This document shows positions 51,340-64,000 of a stretch of DNA of 64,000 nucleotides, one piece after another. The translations under genes and the position numbers were made by a program. Positions within the stretch are counted from its first letter, which is position 1. Every line of letters starts with the position of its first letter. Source of the DNA: Gerris lacustris (lineage: Eukaryota > Arthropoda > Insecta > Hemiptera > Gerridae). The notes below the pieces were generated by a model, which saw only the letters and a program-made list of their open reading frames with translations, was not told the DNA's origin and searched no databases. Where the stretch lies: NCBI GenBank assembly GCA_951217055.1, contig OX578277.1, forward strand, positions 6,952,829 to 7,016,828, read 5' to 3'.

Positions 51340-54300
51340 ACGTTGCTCATGATGAGTCATTAGCAACTAGACATGGATTAATCTAGATTTTACTAAGGAA
51401 TCTACTGTATGAGATTGTGTGAATCCCTTGGTTTCCAACTCATTACAGAGATCATTCTCGAGGGAGTTGCTCATGATGTGAGTTATTAGCAACTAGACAT
51501 GGATTAATCTAGATTTTACTAAGGAATCCACTGTATGAGATTGTGTAAATCCCTTAGTTTCCAACTCATTACTAAGATCATTCTCAAGGGAGTGGCTCAT
51601 AATGTGAGTTATTAGCAACTATAGACATGGATTAATCTAGATCTTACTAAGGAATCTACTGTATGAGATTGTGTGAATCCCTTGGTTTCCAACTCATTAC
51701 AGAGATCATTCTCAAGGGAGTAGCTCATGATGTGAGTTATTAGCAACTAGACATGGATTAATCTAGATCTTACTAAGGAATCTACTGTATGAGATTGTGT
51801 GAATCCCTTGGTTTCCAACTCATTACAGAGATCCTTCTCAAGGGAGTTGCTCATGATGTGAGTTATTAGCAACTAGACATGGATTATTCTAGATCTTACT
51901 AAGGAATCCACTGTATGAGATTGAGTGGAACCCTTGGTTTCCAACTCATTACAGAGATCATTCTCAAGGGAGTGGCTCATGATGTGAGTGATTTGCAACT
52001 AGACATGGATTAATCAACTCATTACAGAGATCATTCTCGAGGGAGTGGCTCATGATGTGAGTTATTAGCAACTAGACATGGATTAATCTAGATCTTACTA
52101 AGGAAGCCACTGTATGAGATTGTGTGAATCCCTTGGTTTCCAACTCATTACAGAGATCATTCTCGAGGGAGTAGCTCATGATGTGAGTTATTAGCAACTA
52201 GACATGGATTAATCTAGATCTTACTAAGGAATCCACTGTATGAGATTGAGTGGAACCCTTGGTTTCCAACTCATTACAGAGATCATTCTCAAGGGAGTTG
52301 CTCATGATGTGAGTTATTAGCAACTAGACATGGATTAATCTAGATCTTACTAAGGAATCCACTGTATGAGATTGTGTGAATCCCTTGGTTTTCAACTCAT
52401 TACAGAGATCATTCTCAAAGGAGTTGCTCATGATGTGAGTCATTAGCAACTTGACATGGATTAATCTAGATCTTACTAAGGAATCCACTGTATAAGATTG
52501 TGTGAATCCCTTGGTTTTCAACTCATTACAGAGATCATTCTCGAGGGAGTAGCTCATGATGTGAGTTATTAGCAACTAGACATGGATTAATCTAGATCTT
52601 ACTAAGGAATCCACTGTATGAGATTGTGTGAATCCCTTGGTTTCCAACTCATTACAGAGATCATTCTCGAGGGAGTAGCTCATGATGTGAGTTATTTGCA
52701 ACTAGACATGGATTAATCTAGATCTTAATAAGGAATCCACTGTATGAGATTGTGTGAATCCCTTGGTTTCCAACTCATTACAGAAATCATTCTCAAGGGA
52801 GTGGCTCATGATGTGAGTGATTTGCAACTAGACATGGATTAATCAACTCATTACAGAGATCATTCTCGAGGGAGTTGCTCATGATGTGAGTTATTAGCAA
52901 CTAGACATGGATTAATCTAGATCTTACTAAGGAATCCACTGTATGAGATTGTGTAAATCCCTTAGTTTCCAACTCATTACTAAGATCATTCTCAAGGGAG
53001 TGGCTCATAATGTGAGTTATTAGCAACTAGACATGGATTAATCTAGATCTTACTAAGGAATCTACTGTATGAGATTGTGTGAATCCCTTGGTTTCCAACT
53101 CATTACAGAGATCATTCTCAAGGGAGTAGCTCATGATGTGAGTTATTAGCAACTAGACATGGATTAATCTAGATCTTACTAAGGAATCTACTGTATGAGA
53201 TTGTGTGAATCCCTTGGTTTCCAACTCATTACAGAGATCCTTCTCAAGGGAGTTGCTCATGATGTAAGTTATTAGCAACTAGACATGGATTATTCTAGAT
53301 CTTACTAAGGAATCCACTGTATGAGATTGAGTGGAACCCTTGGTTTCCAACTCATTACAGAGATCATTCTCAAGGGAGTGGCTCATGATGTGAGTGATTT
53401 GCAACTAGACATGGATTAATCAACTCATTACAGAGATCATTCTCGAGGGAGTGGCTCATGATGTGAGTTATTAGCAACTAGACATGGATTAATCTAGATC
53501 TTACTAAGGAAGCCACTGTATGAGATTGTGTGAATCCCTTGGTTTCCAACTCATTACAGAGATCATTCTCGAGGGAGTAGCTCATGATGTGAGTTATTAG
53601 CAACTAGACATGGATTAATCTAGATCTTACTAAGGAATCCACTGTATGAGATTGAGTGGAACCCTTGGTTTCCAACTCATTACAGAGATCATTCTCAAGG
53701 GAGTTGCTCATGATGTGAGTTATTAGCAACTAGACATGGATTAATCTAGATCTTACTAAGGAATCCACTGTATGAGATTGTGTGAATCCCTTGGTTTTTA
53801 TAACTCATTACAGAGATCATTCTCAAAGGAGTTGCTCATGATGTGAGTCATTAGCAACTTGACATGGATTAATCTAGATCTTACTAAGGAATCCACTGTA
53901 TAAGATTGTGTGAATCCCTTGGTTTTCAACTCATTACAGAGATCATTCTCGAGGGAGTAGCTCATGATGTGAGTTATTAGCAACTAGACATGGATTAATC
54001 TAGATCTTAATAAGGAATCCACTGTATGAGATTGTGTGAATCCCTTGGTTTCCAACTCATTACAGAAATCATTCTCAAGGTAGTTGCTCATGATGTGAAT
54101 TATTAGCAACTAGACATGGATTAATCTAGATCTTACTATGGAATCCACTGTATGAGATTGTGTGAATCCCTTGGTTTCCAACTCATTACAGAGATCATTC
54201 TCAAGGGAGTTGCTCATGAAGTGAGTTACTAGCAACTATAGACATGAATTAATCTAGATCTTACTAAGGAATCCACTGTATGAGATTGTGTGAATCCCAT

Positions 54301-57300
54301 GGTTTCCAACTCATTACAGAGATCATTCTCAAGGGAGCTGCTCATAATGTGAGTTATTAGCAACTATAGACATGGATTAATCATGATCTTACTAAGGAAT
54401 CTACTGTATTTGTGTGAATCCCTTGGTTTCCAACTCATTACAGAGATCCTTCTCAAGGGAGTTGCTCATGATGTGAGTTATTAGCAACTAGACATGGATT
54501 AATCTAGATCTTACTAAGGAATCCACTGTATGAGATTGTGTGAATCCCTTAGTTTCCAACTCATTACAGAGATCATTCTCAAGGGAGTTGCTCATGATGT
54601 GAGTTATTAGCAACTAGACATGGATTAATCTAGATCTTACTAAGGAATCCACTGTATGAGATTGTGTAAATCCCTTGGTTTCCAACTCATTACAGAGATC
54701 ATTCTCAAGGGAGTAGCTCATGATGTGAGTTATTAGCAACTAGACATGGATTAATCTAGATCTTACTAAGGAATCTACTGTATTTGTGTGAATCCCTTGG
54801 TTTCCAACTCATTACAGAGATCCTTCTCAAGGGAGTTGCTCATGATGTGAGTTATTAGCAAGTAGACATGGATTAATCTAGATCTTACTAAGGAATCCAC
54901 TGTATGAGATTGTGTAAATCCCTTGGTTTCCAACTCATTACAGAGATCATTCTCAAGGGAGTAGCTCATGATGTGAGTTATTTGCAACTAGACATGGATT
55001 AATCTAGATCTTAATAAGGAATCCACTGTATGAGATTGTGTGAATCCCTTGGTTTCCAACTCATTACAGAAATCATTCTCAAGGGAGTGGCTCATGATGT
55101 GAGTGATTTGCAACTAGACATGGATTAATCAACTCATTACAGAGATCATTCTCGAGGGAGTTGCTCATGATGTGAGTTATTAGCAACTAGACATGGATTA
55201 ATCTAGATCTTACTAAGAAATCCACTGTATGAGATTGTGTAAATCCCTTAGTTTCCAACTCATTACTAAGATCATTCTCAAGGGAGTGGCTCATAATGTG
55301 AGTTATTAGCAACTAGACATGGATTAATCTAGATCTTACTAAGGAATCTACTGTATGAGATTGTGTGAATCCCTTGGTTTCCAACTCATTACAGAGATCA
55401 TTCTCAAGGGAGTAGCTCATGATGTGAGTTATTAGCAACTAGACATGGATTAATCTAGATCTTACTAAGGAATCTACTGTATGAGATTGTGTGAATCCCT
55501 TGGTTTCCAACTCATTACAGAGATCCTTCTCAAGGGAGTTGCTCATGATGTAAGTTATTAGCAACTAGACATGGATTATTCTAGATCTTACTAAGGAATC
55601 CACTGTATGAGATTGAGTGGAACCCTTGGTTTCCAACTCATTACAGAGATCATTCTCAAGGGAGTGGCTCATGATGTGAGTGATTTGCAACTAGACATGG
55701 ATTAATCAACTCATTACAGAGATCATTCTCGAGGGAGTGGCTCATGATGTGAGTTATTAGCAACTAGACATGGATTAATCTAGATCTTACTAAGGAAGCC
55801 ACTGTATGAGATTGTGTGAATCCCTTGGTTTCCAACTCATTACAGAGATCATTCTCGAGGGAGTAGCTCATGATGTGAGTTATTAGCAACTAGACATGGA
55901 TTAATCTAGATCTTACTAAGGAATCCACTGTATGAGATTGAGTGGAACCCTTGGTTTCCAACTCATTACAGAGATCATTCTCAAGGGAGTTGCTCATGAT
56001 GTGAGTTACTAGCAACTATAGACATGAATTAATCTAGATCTTACTAAGGAATCCACTGTATGAGATTGTGTGAATCCCATGGTTTCCAACTCATTACAGA
56101 GATCATTCTCAAGGGAGCTGCTCATAATGTGAGTTATTAGCAACTATAGACATGGATTAATCATGATCTTACTAAGGAATCTACTGTATTTGTGTGAATC
56201 CCTTGGTTTCCAACTCATTACAGAGATCCTTCTCAAGGGAGTTGCTCATGATGTGAGTTATTAGCAACTAGACATGGATTAATCTAGATCTTACTAAGGA
56301 ATCCACTGTATGAGATTGTGTGAATCCCTTAGTTTCCAACTCATTACAGAGATCATTCTCAAGGGAGTTGCTCATGATGTGAGTTATTAGCAACTAGACA
56401 TGGATTAATCTAGATCTTACTAAGGAATCCACTGTATGAGATTGTGTAAATCCCTTGGTTTCCAACTCATTACAGAGATCATTCTCAAGGGAGTAGCTCA
56501 TGATGTGAGTTATTAGCAACTAGACATGGATTAATCTAGATCTTACTAAGGAATCTACTGTATTTGTGTGAATCCCTTGGTTTCCAACTCATTACAGAGA
56601 TCCTTCTCAAGGGAGTTGCTCATGATGTGAGTTATTAGCAAGTAGACATGGATTAATCTAGATCTTACTAAGGAATCCACTGTATGAGATTGTGTAAATC
56701 CCTTGGTTTCCAACTCATTACAGAGATCATTCTCAAGGGAGTAGCTCATGATGTGAGTTATTTGCAACTAGACATGGATTAATCTAGATCTTAATAAGGA
56801 ATCCACTGTATGAGATTGTGTGAATCCCTTGGTTTCCAACTCATTACAGAAATCATTCTCAAGGGAGTGGCTCATGATGTGAGTGATTTGCAACTAGACA
56901 TGGATTAATCAACTCATTACAGAGATCATTCTCGAGGGAGTTGCTCATGATGTGAGTTATTAGCAACTAGACATGGATTAATCTAGATCTTACTAAGAAA
57001 TCCACTGTATGAGATTGTGTAAATCCCTTAGTTTCCAACTCATTACTAAGATCATTCTCAAGGGAGTGGCTCATAATGTGAGTTATTAGCAACTAGACAT
57101 GGATTAATCTAGATCTTACTAAGGAATCTACTGTATGAGATTGTGTGAATCCCTTGGTTTCCAACTCATTACAGAGATCATTCTCAAGGGAGTAGCTCAT
57201 GATGTGAGTTATTAGCAACTAGACATGGATTAATCTAGATCTTACTAAGGAATCTACTGTATGAGATTGTGTGAATCCCTTGGTTTCCAACTCATTACAG

Positions 57301-60262
57301 AGATCCTTCTCAAGGGAGTTGCTCATGATGTAAGTTATTAGCAACTAGACATGGATTATTCTAGATCTTACTAAGGAATCCACTGTATGAGATTGAGTGG
57401 AACCCTTGGTTTCCAACTCATTACAGAGATCATTCTCAAGGGAGTGGCTCATGATGTGAGTGATTTGCAACTAGACATGGATTAATCAACTCATTACAGA
57501 GATCATTCTCGAGGGAGTGGCTCATGATGTGAGTTATTAGCAACTAGACATGGATTAATCTAGATCTTACTAAGGAAGCCACTGTATGAGATTGTGTGAA
57601 TCCCTTGGTTTCCAACTCATTACAGAGATCATTCTCGAGGGAGTAGCTCATGATGTGAGTTATTAGCAACTAGACATGGATTAATCTAGATCTTACTAAG
57701 GAATCCACTGTATGAGATTGAGTGGAACCCTTGGTTTCCAACTCATTACAGAGATCATTCTCAAGGGAGTTGCTCATGATGTGAGTTATTAGCAACTAGA
57801 CATGGATTAATCTAGATCTTACTAAGGAATCCACTGTATGAGATTGTGTGAATCCCTTGGTTTTCAACTCATTACAGAGATCATTCTCAAAGGAGTTGCT
57901 CATGATGTGAGTCATTAGCAACTTGACATGGATTAATCTAGATCTTACTAAGGAATCCACTGTATAAGATTGTGTGAATCCCTTGGTTTTCAACTCATTA
58001 CAGAGATCATTCTCGAGGGAGTAGCTCATGATGTGAGTTATTAGCAACTAGACATGGATTAATCTAGATCTTAATAAGGAATCCACTGTATGAGATTGTG
58101 TGAATCCCTTGGTTTCCAACTCATTACAGAGATCATTCTCAAGGAAGTTGCTCATGATGTGAATTATTAGCAACTAGACATGGATTAATCTAGATCTTAA
58201 TAAGGAATCCACTGTATGAGATTGTGTGAATCCCTTGGTTTCCAACTCATTACAGAAATCATTCTCAAGGTAGTTGCTCATGATGTGAATTATTAGCAAC
58301 TAGACATGGATTAATCTAGATCTTACTATGGAATCCACTGTATGAGATTGTGTGAATCCCTTGGTTTCCAACTCATTACAGAGATCATTCTCAAGGGAGT
58401 TGCTCATGATGTGAGTTATTAGCAACTAGACATGGATTATTCTAGATCTTACTAAGGAATCCACTGTATGAGATTGAGTGGAACCCTTGGTTTCCAACTC
58501 ATTACAGAGATCATTCTCAAGGGAGTTGCTCATGAAGTGAGTTACTAGCAACTATAGACATGAATTAATCTAGATCTTACTAAGGAATCCACTGTATGAG
58601 ATTGTGTGAATCCCTTGGTTTCCAACTCATTACAGAGATCATTCTCAAGGGAGCTGCTCATAATGTGAGTTATTAGCAACTATAGACATGGATTAATCAT
58701 GATCTTACTAAGGAATCTACTGTATTTGTGTGAATCCCTTGGTTTCCAACTCATTACAGAGATCCTTCTCAAGGGAGTTGCTCATGATGTGAGTTATTAG
58801 CAACTAGACATGGATTAATCTAGATCTTACTAAGGAATCCACTGTATGAGATTGTGTGAATCCCTTAGTTTCCAACTCATTACAGAGATCATTCTCAAGG
58901 GAGTTGCTCATGATGTGAGTTATTAGCAACTAGACATGGATTAATCTAGATCTTACTAAGGAATCCACTGTATGAGATTGTGTAAATCCCTTGGTTTCCA
59001 ACTCATTACAGAGATCATTCTCAAGGGAGTAGCTCATGATGTGAGTTATTAGCAACTAGACATGGATTAATCTAGATCTTACTAAGGAATCTACTGTATT
59101 TGTGTGAATCCCTTGGTTTCCAACTCATTACAGAGATCCTTCTCAAGGGAGTTGCTCATGATGTGAGTTATTAGCAAGTAGACATGGATTAATCTAGATC
59201 TTACTAAGGAATCCACTGTATGAGATTGTGTAAATCCCTTGGTTTCCAACTCATTACAGAGATCATTCTCAAGGGAGTAGCTCATGATGTGAGTTATTAG
59301 CAACTAGACATGGATTAATCTAGATCTTACTAAGGAATCTACTGTATTTGTGTGAATCCCTTGGTTTCCAACTCATTACAGAGATCCTTCTCAAGGGAGT
59401 GGCTCATGATGTGAGTTATTTGCAACTAGACATGGATTAATCAACTCATTACAGAGATCATTCTCGAGGGAGTGGCCCCTGATGTGAGTTATTAGCAACT
59501 AGACATGGATTAATCTAGATCTTACTAAGGAAGCCACTGTATGAGATTGTGTGAATCCCTTGGTTTCCAACTCATTACAGAGATCATTCTCAAGGGAGTT
59601 GCTCATGATGTGAGTTATTAGCAACTAGACATGGATTAATCTAGATCTTACTAAGGAATCCACTGTATGAGATTGTGTGAATCCCTTGGTTTCCAACTCA
59701 TTACAGAGATCGTTCTCAAGGGAGTTGCTCATGATGTGAGTTATTAGCAACTAGACATGGATTATTCTAGATCTTACTAAGGAATCCACTGTATGAGATT
59801 GAGTGGAACCCTTGGTTTCCAACTCATTACAGAGATCATTCTCAAGGGAGCTGCTCATAATGTGAGTTATTAGCAACTATAGACATGGATTAATCATGAT
59901 CTTACTAAGGAATCTACTGTATGAGATTGTGTGAATCCCTTGGTTTCCAACTCATTACCGAGATCATTCTCAAGGGAGTGGCTCATAATGTGAGTTATTT
60001 GCAACTAGACATGGATTAATCAACTCATTACAGAGATCATTCTCGAGGGAGTGGCTCATGATGTGAGTTATTAGCAACTAGACATGGATTAATCTAGATC
60101 TTACTAAGGAATCCACTGTATGAGATTGTGTGAATCCCTTGGTTTCCAACTCATTACAGAGATCATTCTCGAGGGAGTTGCTCATAATGTGAGTTATTAG
60201 CAACTAGACATGGATTAATCTAGATCTTACTAAGGAATCCACTGTATGAAATTGAGTAATTC
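51340..60262. repeat. 126-bp satellite array, about 70 units, with higher-order structure
   Basis: The unit includes GGTTTCCAACTCATTACAGA, GATCATTCTCAAGGGAGT, GCTCATGATGTGAGTTATTA, GCAACTAGACATGGATTAAT, CTAGATCTTACTAAGGAATC and CACTGTATGAGATTGTGTGA. CTCATGATGT recurs at 52301, 52427, 52553 and 52679, exactly 126 bp. A deletion variant joins ATGGATTAATC directly to AACTCATTACAG. The variants mark larger duplicated blocks: the same variant pairs lie 2,286 bp apart (52841/55127, 53418/55704) and 1,780 bp apart (55127/56907, 55704/57484). Confidence 0.97.
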
Positions 60263-60354
60263 GTTAACAGTGTAAGAAATTTGATGGATATGACAATCTA
60301 TCCATCCCATAAAGCGGATGAAATAGCAGAATAGGGAGTACTAACGTAGCAATT

Positions 60355-60545
60355 ATACCACTTATTTGGGTCCTTAACACACCAATGTACTTCCAAAAGG
60401 TATATGATCTATGATCTGATCAATGTGAGCCATATAAATTTAAGTGGCAAGGCATAGGTGCGAACCCTAGATCTTAACATTGATTTATAAATGGCCGAGC
60501 AGTTGTGACTATTGACTTTAGCACCACGGCTATCTTGATCATCAC
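60355..60545 (-). mobile_element. SINE copy 3 (truncated)
   Basis: On the minus strand an A-box GATAGCCGTGG precedes a B-box GGGTTCGCACC, followed by ATTTATATGGCTCACATTGA. It matches the head and first body block of the SINE at 24217-24512; the distal body and tail are missing. Confidence 0.75.
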
Positions 60546-60647
60546 TACTTCAAATTATCAAATTAGCATTAAAGAGAAAAAAGGCAGACAGATGAAAATT
60601 CTCTCAATTCTAGGAATCTAATCAGGCCCCTGTCGTAGCTCATATGG

Positions 60648-60648
60648 G

Positions 60649-60700
<52 letters not shown>

Positions 60701-60712
60701 GTATATAGACAC
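60648..60712. repeat. (AT)n-(GT)n-(AT)n compound microsatellite
   Basis: Alternating AT, then about nine GT, then AT again. Confidence 0.95.
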
Positions 60713-61730
60713 AGACAAGTCACGAAGAAGATTCTCCTATTTGACCTTTTACATCTTTATAGAGTCACGAGCGATCAAATACAAACGACGAAAGGAATAA
60801 AGTCCCCTCTTTTTTTCATTTCTAAACAAAGACTTTTCAAGAGAAAAAAAAACCGCACGATAAATCTTAGTTTAGAATTTAAAATCTTTCTCTGTTATTT
60901 ATTTATTTTTTTTGTTTATTTAGTAATAAAGACAGCACTGTGCCGGAAGTATAACCTTAGTCTAATGTATAACCTCTGACGAAAATACAAGTATGGTTAT
61001 TATACATTTAAAAAAAAAAATACAGATTATTCTAAACAAACTGTCATTGTTTTTTTTACTAAAAAGTACTCTTTTCTTCAATAATATTACATCGTAATAC
61101 TTTCTAATTTTATTTTTAAAGGTATTATTTAATTCCTAAAGTACTATAATTATTTATTCGTGTACATATATATAATAAATCTTCTTTTTTTCGGAATTGA
61201 ATGATCATTGTGAATATATTAAATAATATTTTCGTGTTCTTGTCGGTTAATTTGTACAATTTTGTTGTGAGTAATTAATATTATCTATAGAGGACGCTTC
61301 ATAGTAAAGGTCAGTTTCTCTTGACCTTTACAGGATTATTTATATAAAATATAATATGAATCTTAAAAGGTAAATATAAAATCTTAACTGACATTTTACA
61401 ATATGTTTACAAGTTGTGTTAAACAAATCAATAATCTATATGTTGATAAACTGTACAAGACATCCGAAATCGTGTAATTCTATCTATCACTATTTACACA
61501 ACTTTAAGCTTTCAGTGTTGTCTTTTATCTTGAACAATAGATACAACTTTGAATTTGCAGTGTTGCCATGTGGTGGTGATATCTTAAATTGTTATTTCAT
61601 TTTATCCTCGTCGAAGATTTAACGATCTCCATATAGTCCTATTTCTGTAACATCGGCTACCATATCTCTTTTTAGATTGTCAATTTCTTATTTTGGCGAT
61701 TTCTAGCTTTAACTCGTTTAGAATTTGAGA
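60713..61730. other. AT-rich stretch
   Basis: No gene was recognised. Confidence 0.5.
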
Positions 61731-61736
61731 CATTCT

Positions 61737-62112
61737 TCAAAATCTCAGTAGAAATAACTAACATAGTTTACTCTTTTAGTGTTTATTCACTAGGAGTAAG
61801 TTCTAACAAAATCTCAGTAGAAACAACTAACTTAGTTTACTCTTTGAGTGTTTATTCACTATGAGTAAGTTCTAACTAAATCTCAGAAGAAACAACTAAC
61901 TTAGTTTACTCTTTGAGTGTTTATTCACTATGAGTAAGTTCTAACTAAATCTCAGTAGACAAAAATAACTTAGTTTACTCTTTGAGTGTTTATTCACTAT
62001 GAGTAAGTTCTAACTAAATCTCAGTAGACACAAATAACTTAGTTTACTCTTTGAGTGTTTATTCACTATGAGTAAGTTCTAACTAAATCTCAGTAGAAAC
62101 AACTAACTTACT
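61737..62112. repeat. 69-bp tandem repeat, about 5.5 copies
   Basis: TCTCAG recurs at 61743, 61812 and 61881 and onward. The unit holds AGTAGAAACAACTAACTTAG, TTTACTCTTTGAGTGTTTAT and TCACTATGAGTAAGTTCTAA. Related single units flank the Penelope-like element at 39.1-40.2 kb. Confidence 0.94.
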
Positions 62113-63048
62113 TTACTCTTGTAGCGTTATTTCAAGACTAGCTTCTTATACTCAAATTATTTGCTAATTTAAATATTAAAAAATAATCAAATTCATTAAG
62201 AAAAAATATTAGCTAATTTTGAGACTAACATTAAAGTTTTGTTTAATATAATTTATTACAATAAGCAAAATATTTTGAGCTAAATATGTGTATATTATAT
62301 AAGCTTTTTTTGGACCTAGCCAGCGAATTATTTGCTTAAATATTTGCTGCTTTTAAGCTAAGTACTTGCTTTTTTGTTATTGAAAATAAAAGCATGTAAT
62401 TAGCGTAAATATTAGCTAATTTTATGTTTATTTTATTTACTTCCCTCGACAATAAATTGATTCGAAATTATTATTCTCGAGTTATAATCCATTGGTTTCT
62501 TTTTAAAGCGGTTATAAATTCATGCAAATACATTCTTGTTCCACATTAGAGGTATGATATAATACTAAAAAAAAAAAAAAAAAATATGGTGGGCGGTATG
62601 TTAATCTTGAATATAACTTGTCGTGGTTCACGAACTAACAACCAGTAGAAAGGGAATGTTTTAAACATTGTCTCATAGGATGCGCTAGTGTTGCATTCTT
62701 AAAAAAACATTGTGAGAACTTATAGCTTAAGGATAACACTTTAAAAAAAGATCGTGATTTGGTTTTCTTCTTCCATTTGTTATCAAAATGGTGGATCTTC
62801 TTAAAACAAAAGACTTTTAGATTCTAACCTCTTACACTGCTCACTAAAGAAACTTCACCGTCACGAAGGAACCTTCTTCAGAAATTGTCCCCCCCCCCCC
62901 CACATTTTTTTATTCTTATTTGGTTTTTTTATTTTAACCGGATAAATATTGTTGTTCTTTTAAAGTATTTTTATTTAAAAAAAGAAAGTTTACAATAAGA
63001 TCATTTAAAAATAACTTTTTTTTTTTAAAAAATCGTTTTTACATTGTT
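62113..63048. other. AT-rich stretch
   Basis: It includes A-, C- and T-runs (for example near 62568 and 62889). No gene was recognised. Confidence 0.5.
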
Positions 63049-63651
63049 ATAGTCCCCAGGCCACTATAAGAAGTGAGTCGCTGATTGATAAAGTTTTCTT
63101 ACCTTATGGAATCGCATATTTATATGCCTTGGCCTTGTCCACCGATGAATTGGGTATATGGCAACTGGGCGCTGGGCCATTTCTTTTTTTTTTTTTTGAC
63201 ATGCCAAACTTGCCCTTCTGCGGGAACATTGAAAAGAGATAGATCAAGTTTTGATTTGCACAGGATCGTTTAATTAAATTATTTAAAAAACAGTGGTACA
63301 GATGGCCACCGATAAGAGTGGGCCGTTTGGGGTGTCCACCGCCCCAAACATGTCGCTCTGCGGGGACGTTGAAAAGTGAACGGCTCTCTTGCCTCTCGTA
63401 TCGGTGGCCACGTGTACCACTGTTTTTTAAATAATTTAATTAAACGATCCTGTGAAAATCAAAACTTTATCTATCTCTTTTCAATGTTCCCGCAGAAGGG
63501 CATGTTTGGCATGTCAAAAAAAAAGAAATGGCCCAGCGCCCAGTTGCCATATACCCAATTCATCGGTGGACACGGCATAAATAAGCGATTCCATAAGGTA
63601 AGAAAACTTTATCAATCAGCGACTCACTTCTTGTGGTGGCCTGGGGACTAT
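63049..63651. repeat. 603-bp near-perfect palindrome with exon-like arms
   Basis: ATAGTCCCCAGGCCAC at the left is mirrored by GTGGCCTGGGGACTAT at the right. The arms (63049-63318 and 63393-63651) match over their length, apart from differing A-tract lengths, a ~7-bp indel and a few substitutions. The ~75-bp centre contains a third, diverged copy of the CTGCGGGGACGTTGAAAAG block (63359-63377). In each arm a CCCGCAG acceptor-like site and an AAG|GTAAGA donor-like site flank a roughly 100-bp segment (right arm 63495-63597). I do not recognise the encoded peptide. Confidence 0.9.
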
Positions 63652-64000
63652 TAGTTTATTAACGTTTTTTATAACTTTACTTTTGGTTTGCTAGTGAAAA
63701 AGAAAGTATTTAATGTTCAGATCATAATTTAAAAAATAAGTTTCCTCACGTCCGGTGTCATTGACAAATAAGAAGGGATGATATTGGTCACATGTGTGTA
63801 ATAAAACATCTTATAATGTGTTATAGATTTAAAAATGTATATGTTACTAAAAAAAACTTTTGTAGGATGTGAGAACTTATACAAAACACCATAAAAATAA
63901 TGTGACCTCAATGGGTATTGAAAGTGTGGTTGTTTAGACGTGTTTCGATTTCCGCCGGAGTTACATTTTGTTTTTATTCAATATTCAAGGTTTGCAGAAG
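63652..64000. other. Unassigned window end
   Basis: No gene was recognised. Confidence 0.5.

Noticed and set aside
52324..59303. Several 61-83-codon minus frames with a 42-residue repeat (LITHIMSYSLENDLCNEL)
   Set aside because: The 126-bp satellite unit is a multiple of three. Most units contain an in-frame TAG, and the frames open only where a base change removes it.

Overview
This is eukaryotic, AT-rich, intron- and repeat-dominated DNA from an arthropod, most probably an insect. The identification rests on one host gene and on the transposon spectrum: BEL/Pao, Penelope-like, PIF/Harbinger, hAT, RTE- and jockey/CR1-like LINEs, a tRNA-derived SINE, and the short dispersed repeats with GACA/GTCT runs that are common in arthropods. 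I cannot name the species. There are no operons, bacterial features or CRISPR arrays.

Host gene: a chitin-binding type-2 (CBM14/peritrophin) protein of the CPAP1 kind lies on the minus strand. Two exons are visible. Exon 23731-23900 holds the end of a signal peptide and cysteines 1-3. Exon 111-246 holds cysteines 4-6. They join in phase 0 with good splice sites and give one six-cysteine domain, split by a 23.5-kb intron (247-23730). At least one 5' exon lies upstream (above 23901, inside or beyond the window) and at least one 3' exon lies below position 111. Most or all of the window is therefore probably intronic sequence of this gene.

Layout. 0.3-1.2 kb: seven copies of a 140-bp tandem repeat beside the exon. 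1.5-7 kb: dispersed repeats and a TCTC/TATA-rich satellite. 8.4-9 kb: a non-autonomous element carrying a Crypton-like recombinase start, with an inverted relative at 27 kb. 10.6-12.2 kb: a ~155-bp tandem repeat interrupted by a Penelope-like fragment. 13.3-15 kb: MITEs, a dead MULE-like transposase and a Harbinger MITE. 15.6-18.5 kb: a complete but internally deleted BEL/Pao element with identical LTRs and a 5-bp target duplication. 19.6-23.2 kb: dispersed repeats and hairpins. 24-28.8 kb: SINEs, a 795-bp palindrome and the second Crypton-like element. 29.7-38.9 kb: hAT, RTE, jockey-like, MITE and Harbinger remnants. 39.1-40.1 kb: a Penelope-like element with inverted ends. 40.9-44.7 kb: two minisatellites (46 bp and 30 bp). 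45.1-46.9 kb: a TA-inserting element with a hAT nested in it. 47.1-48 kb: a ribozyme-like inverted pair and a 71-bp repeat. 49.9-50.7 kb: a dispersed repeat. 51.3-60.3 kb: a 126-bp satellite of about 70 units with higher-order duplications. 60.4-64 kb: a SINE, a 69-bp repeat and a 603-bp palindrome with exon-like features.

The observations most worth following are the hammerhead-like cores in three Penelope-type repeats, the in-frame internally deleted BEL/Pao element, the twin Crypton-derived elements, and the two long palindromes, which would give long double-stranded RNA if the intron is transcribed through them.
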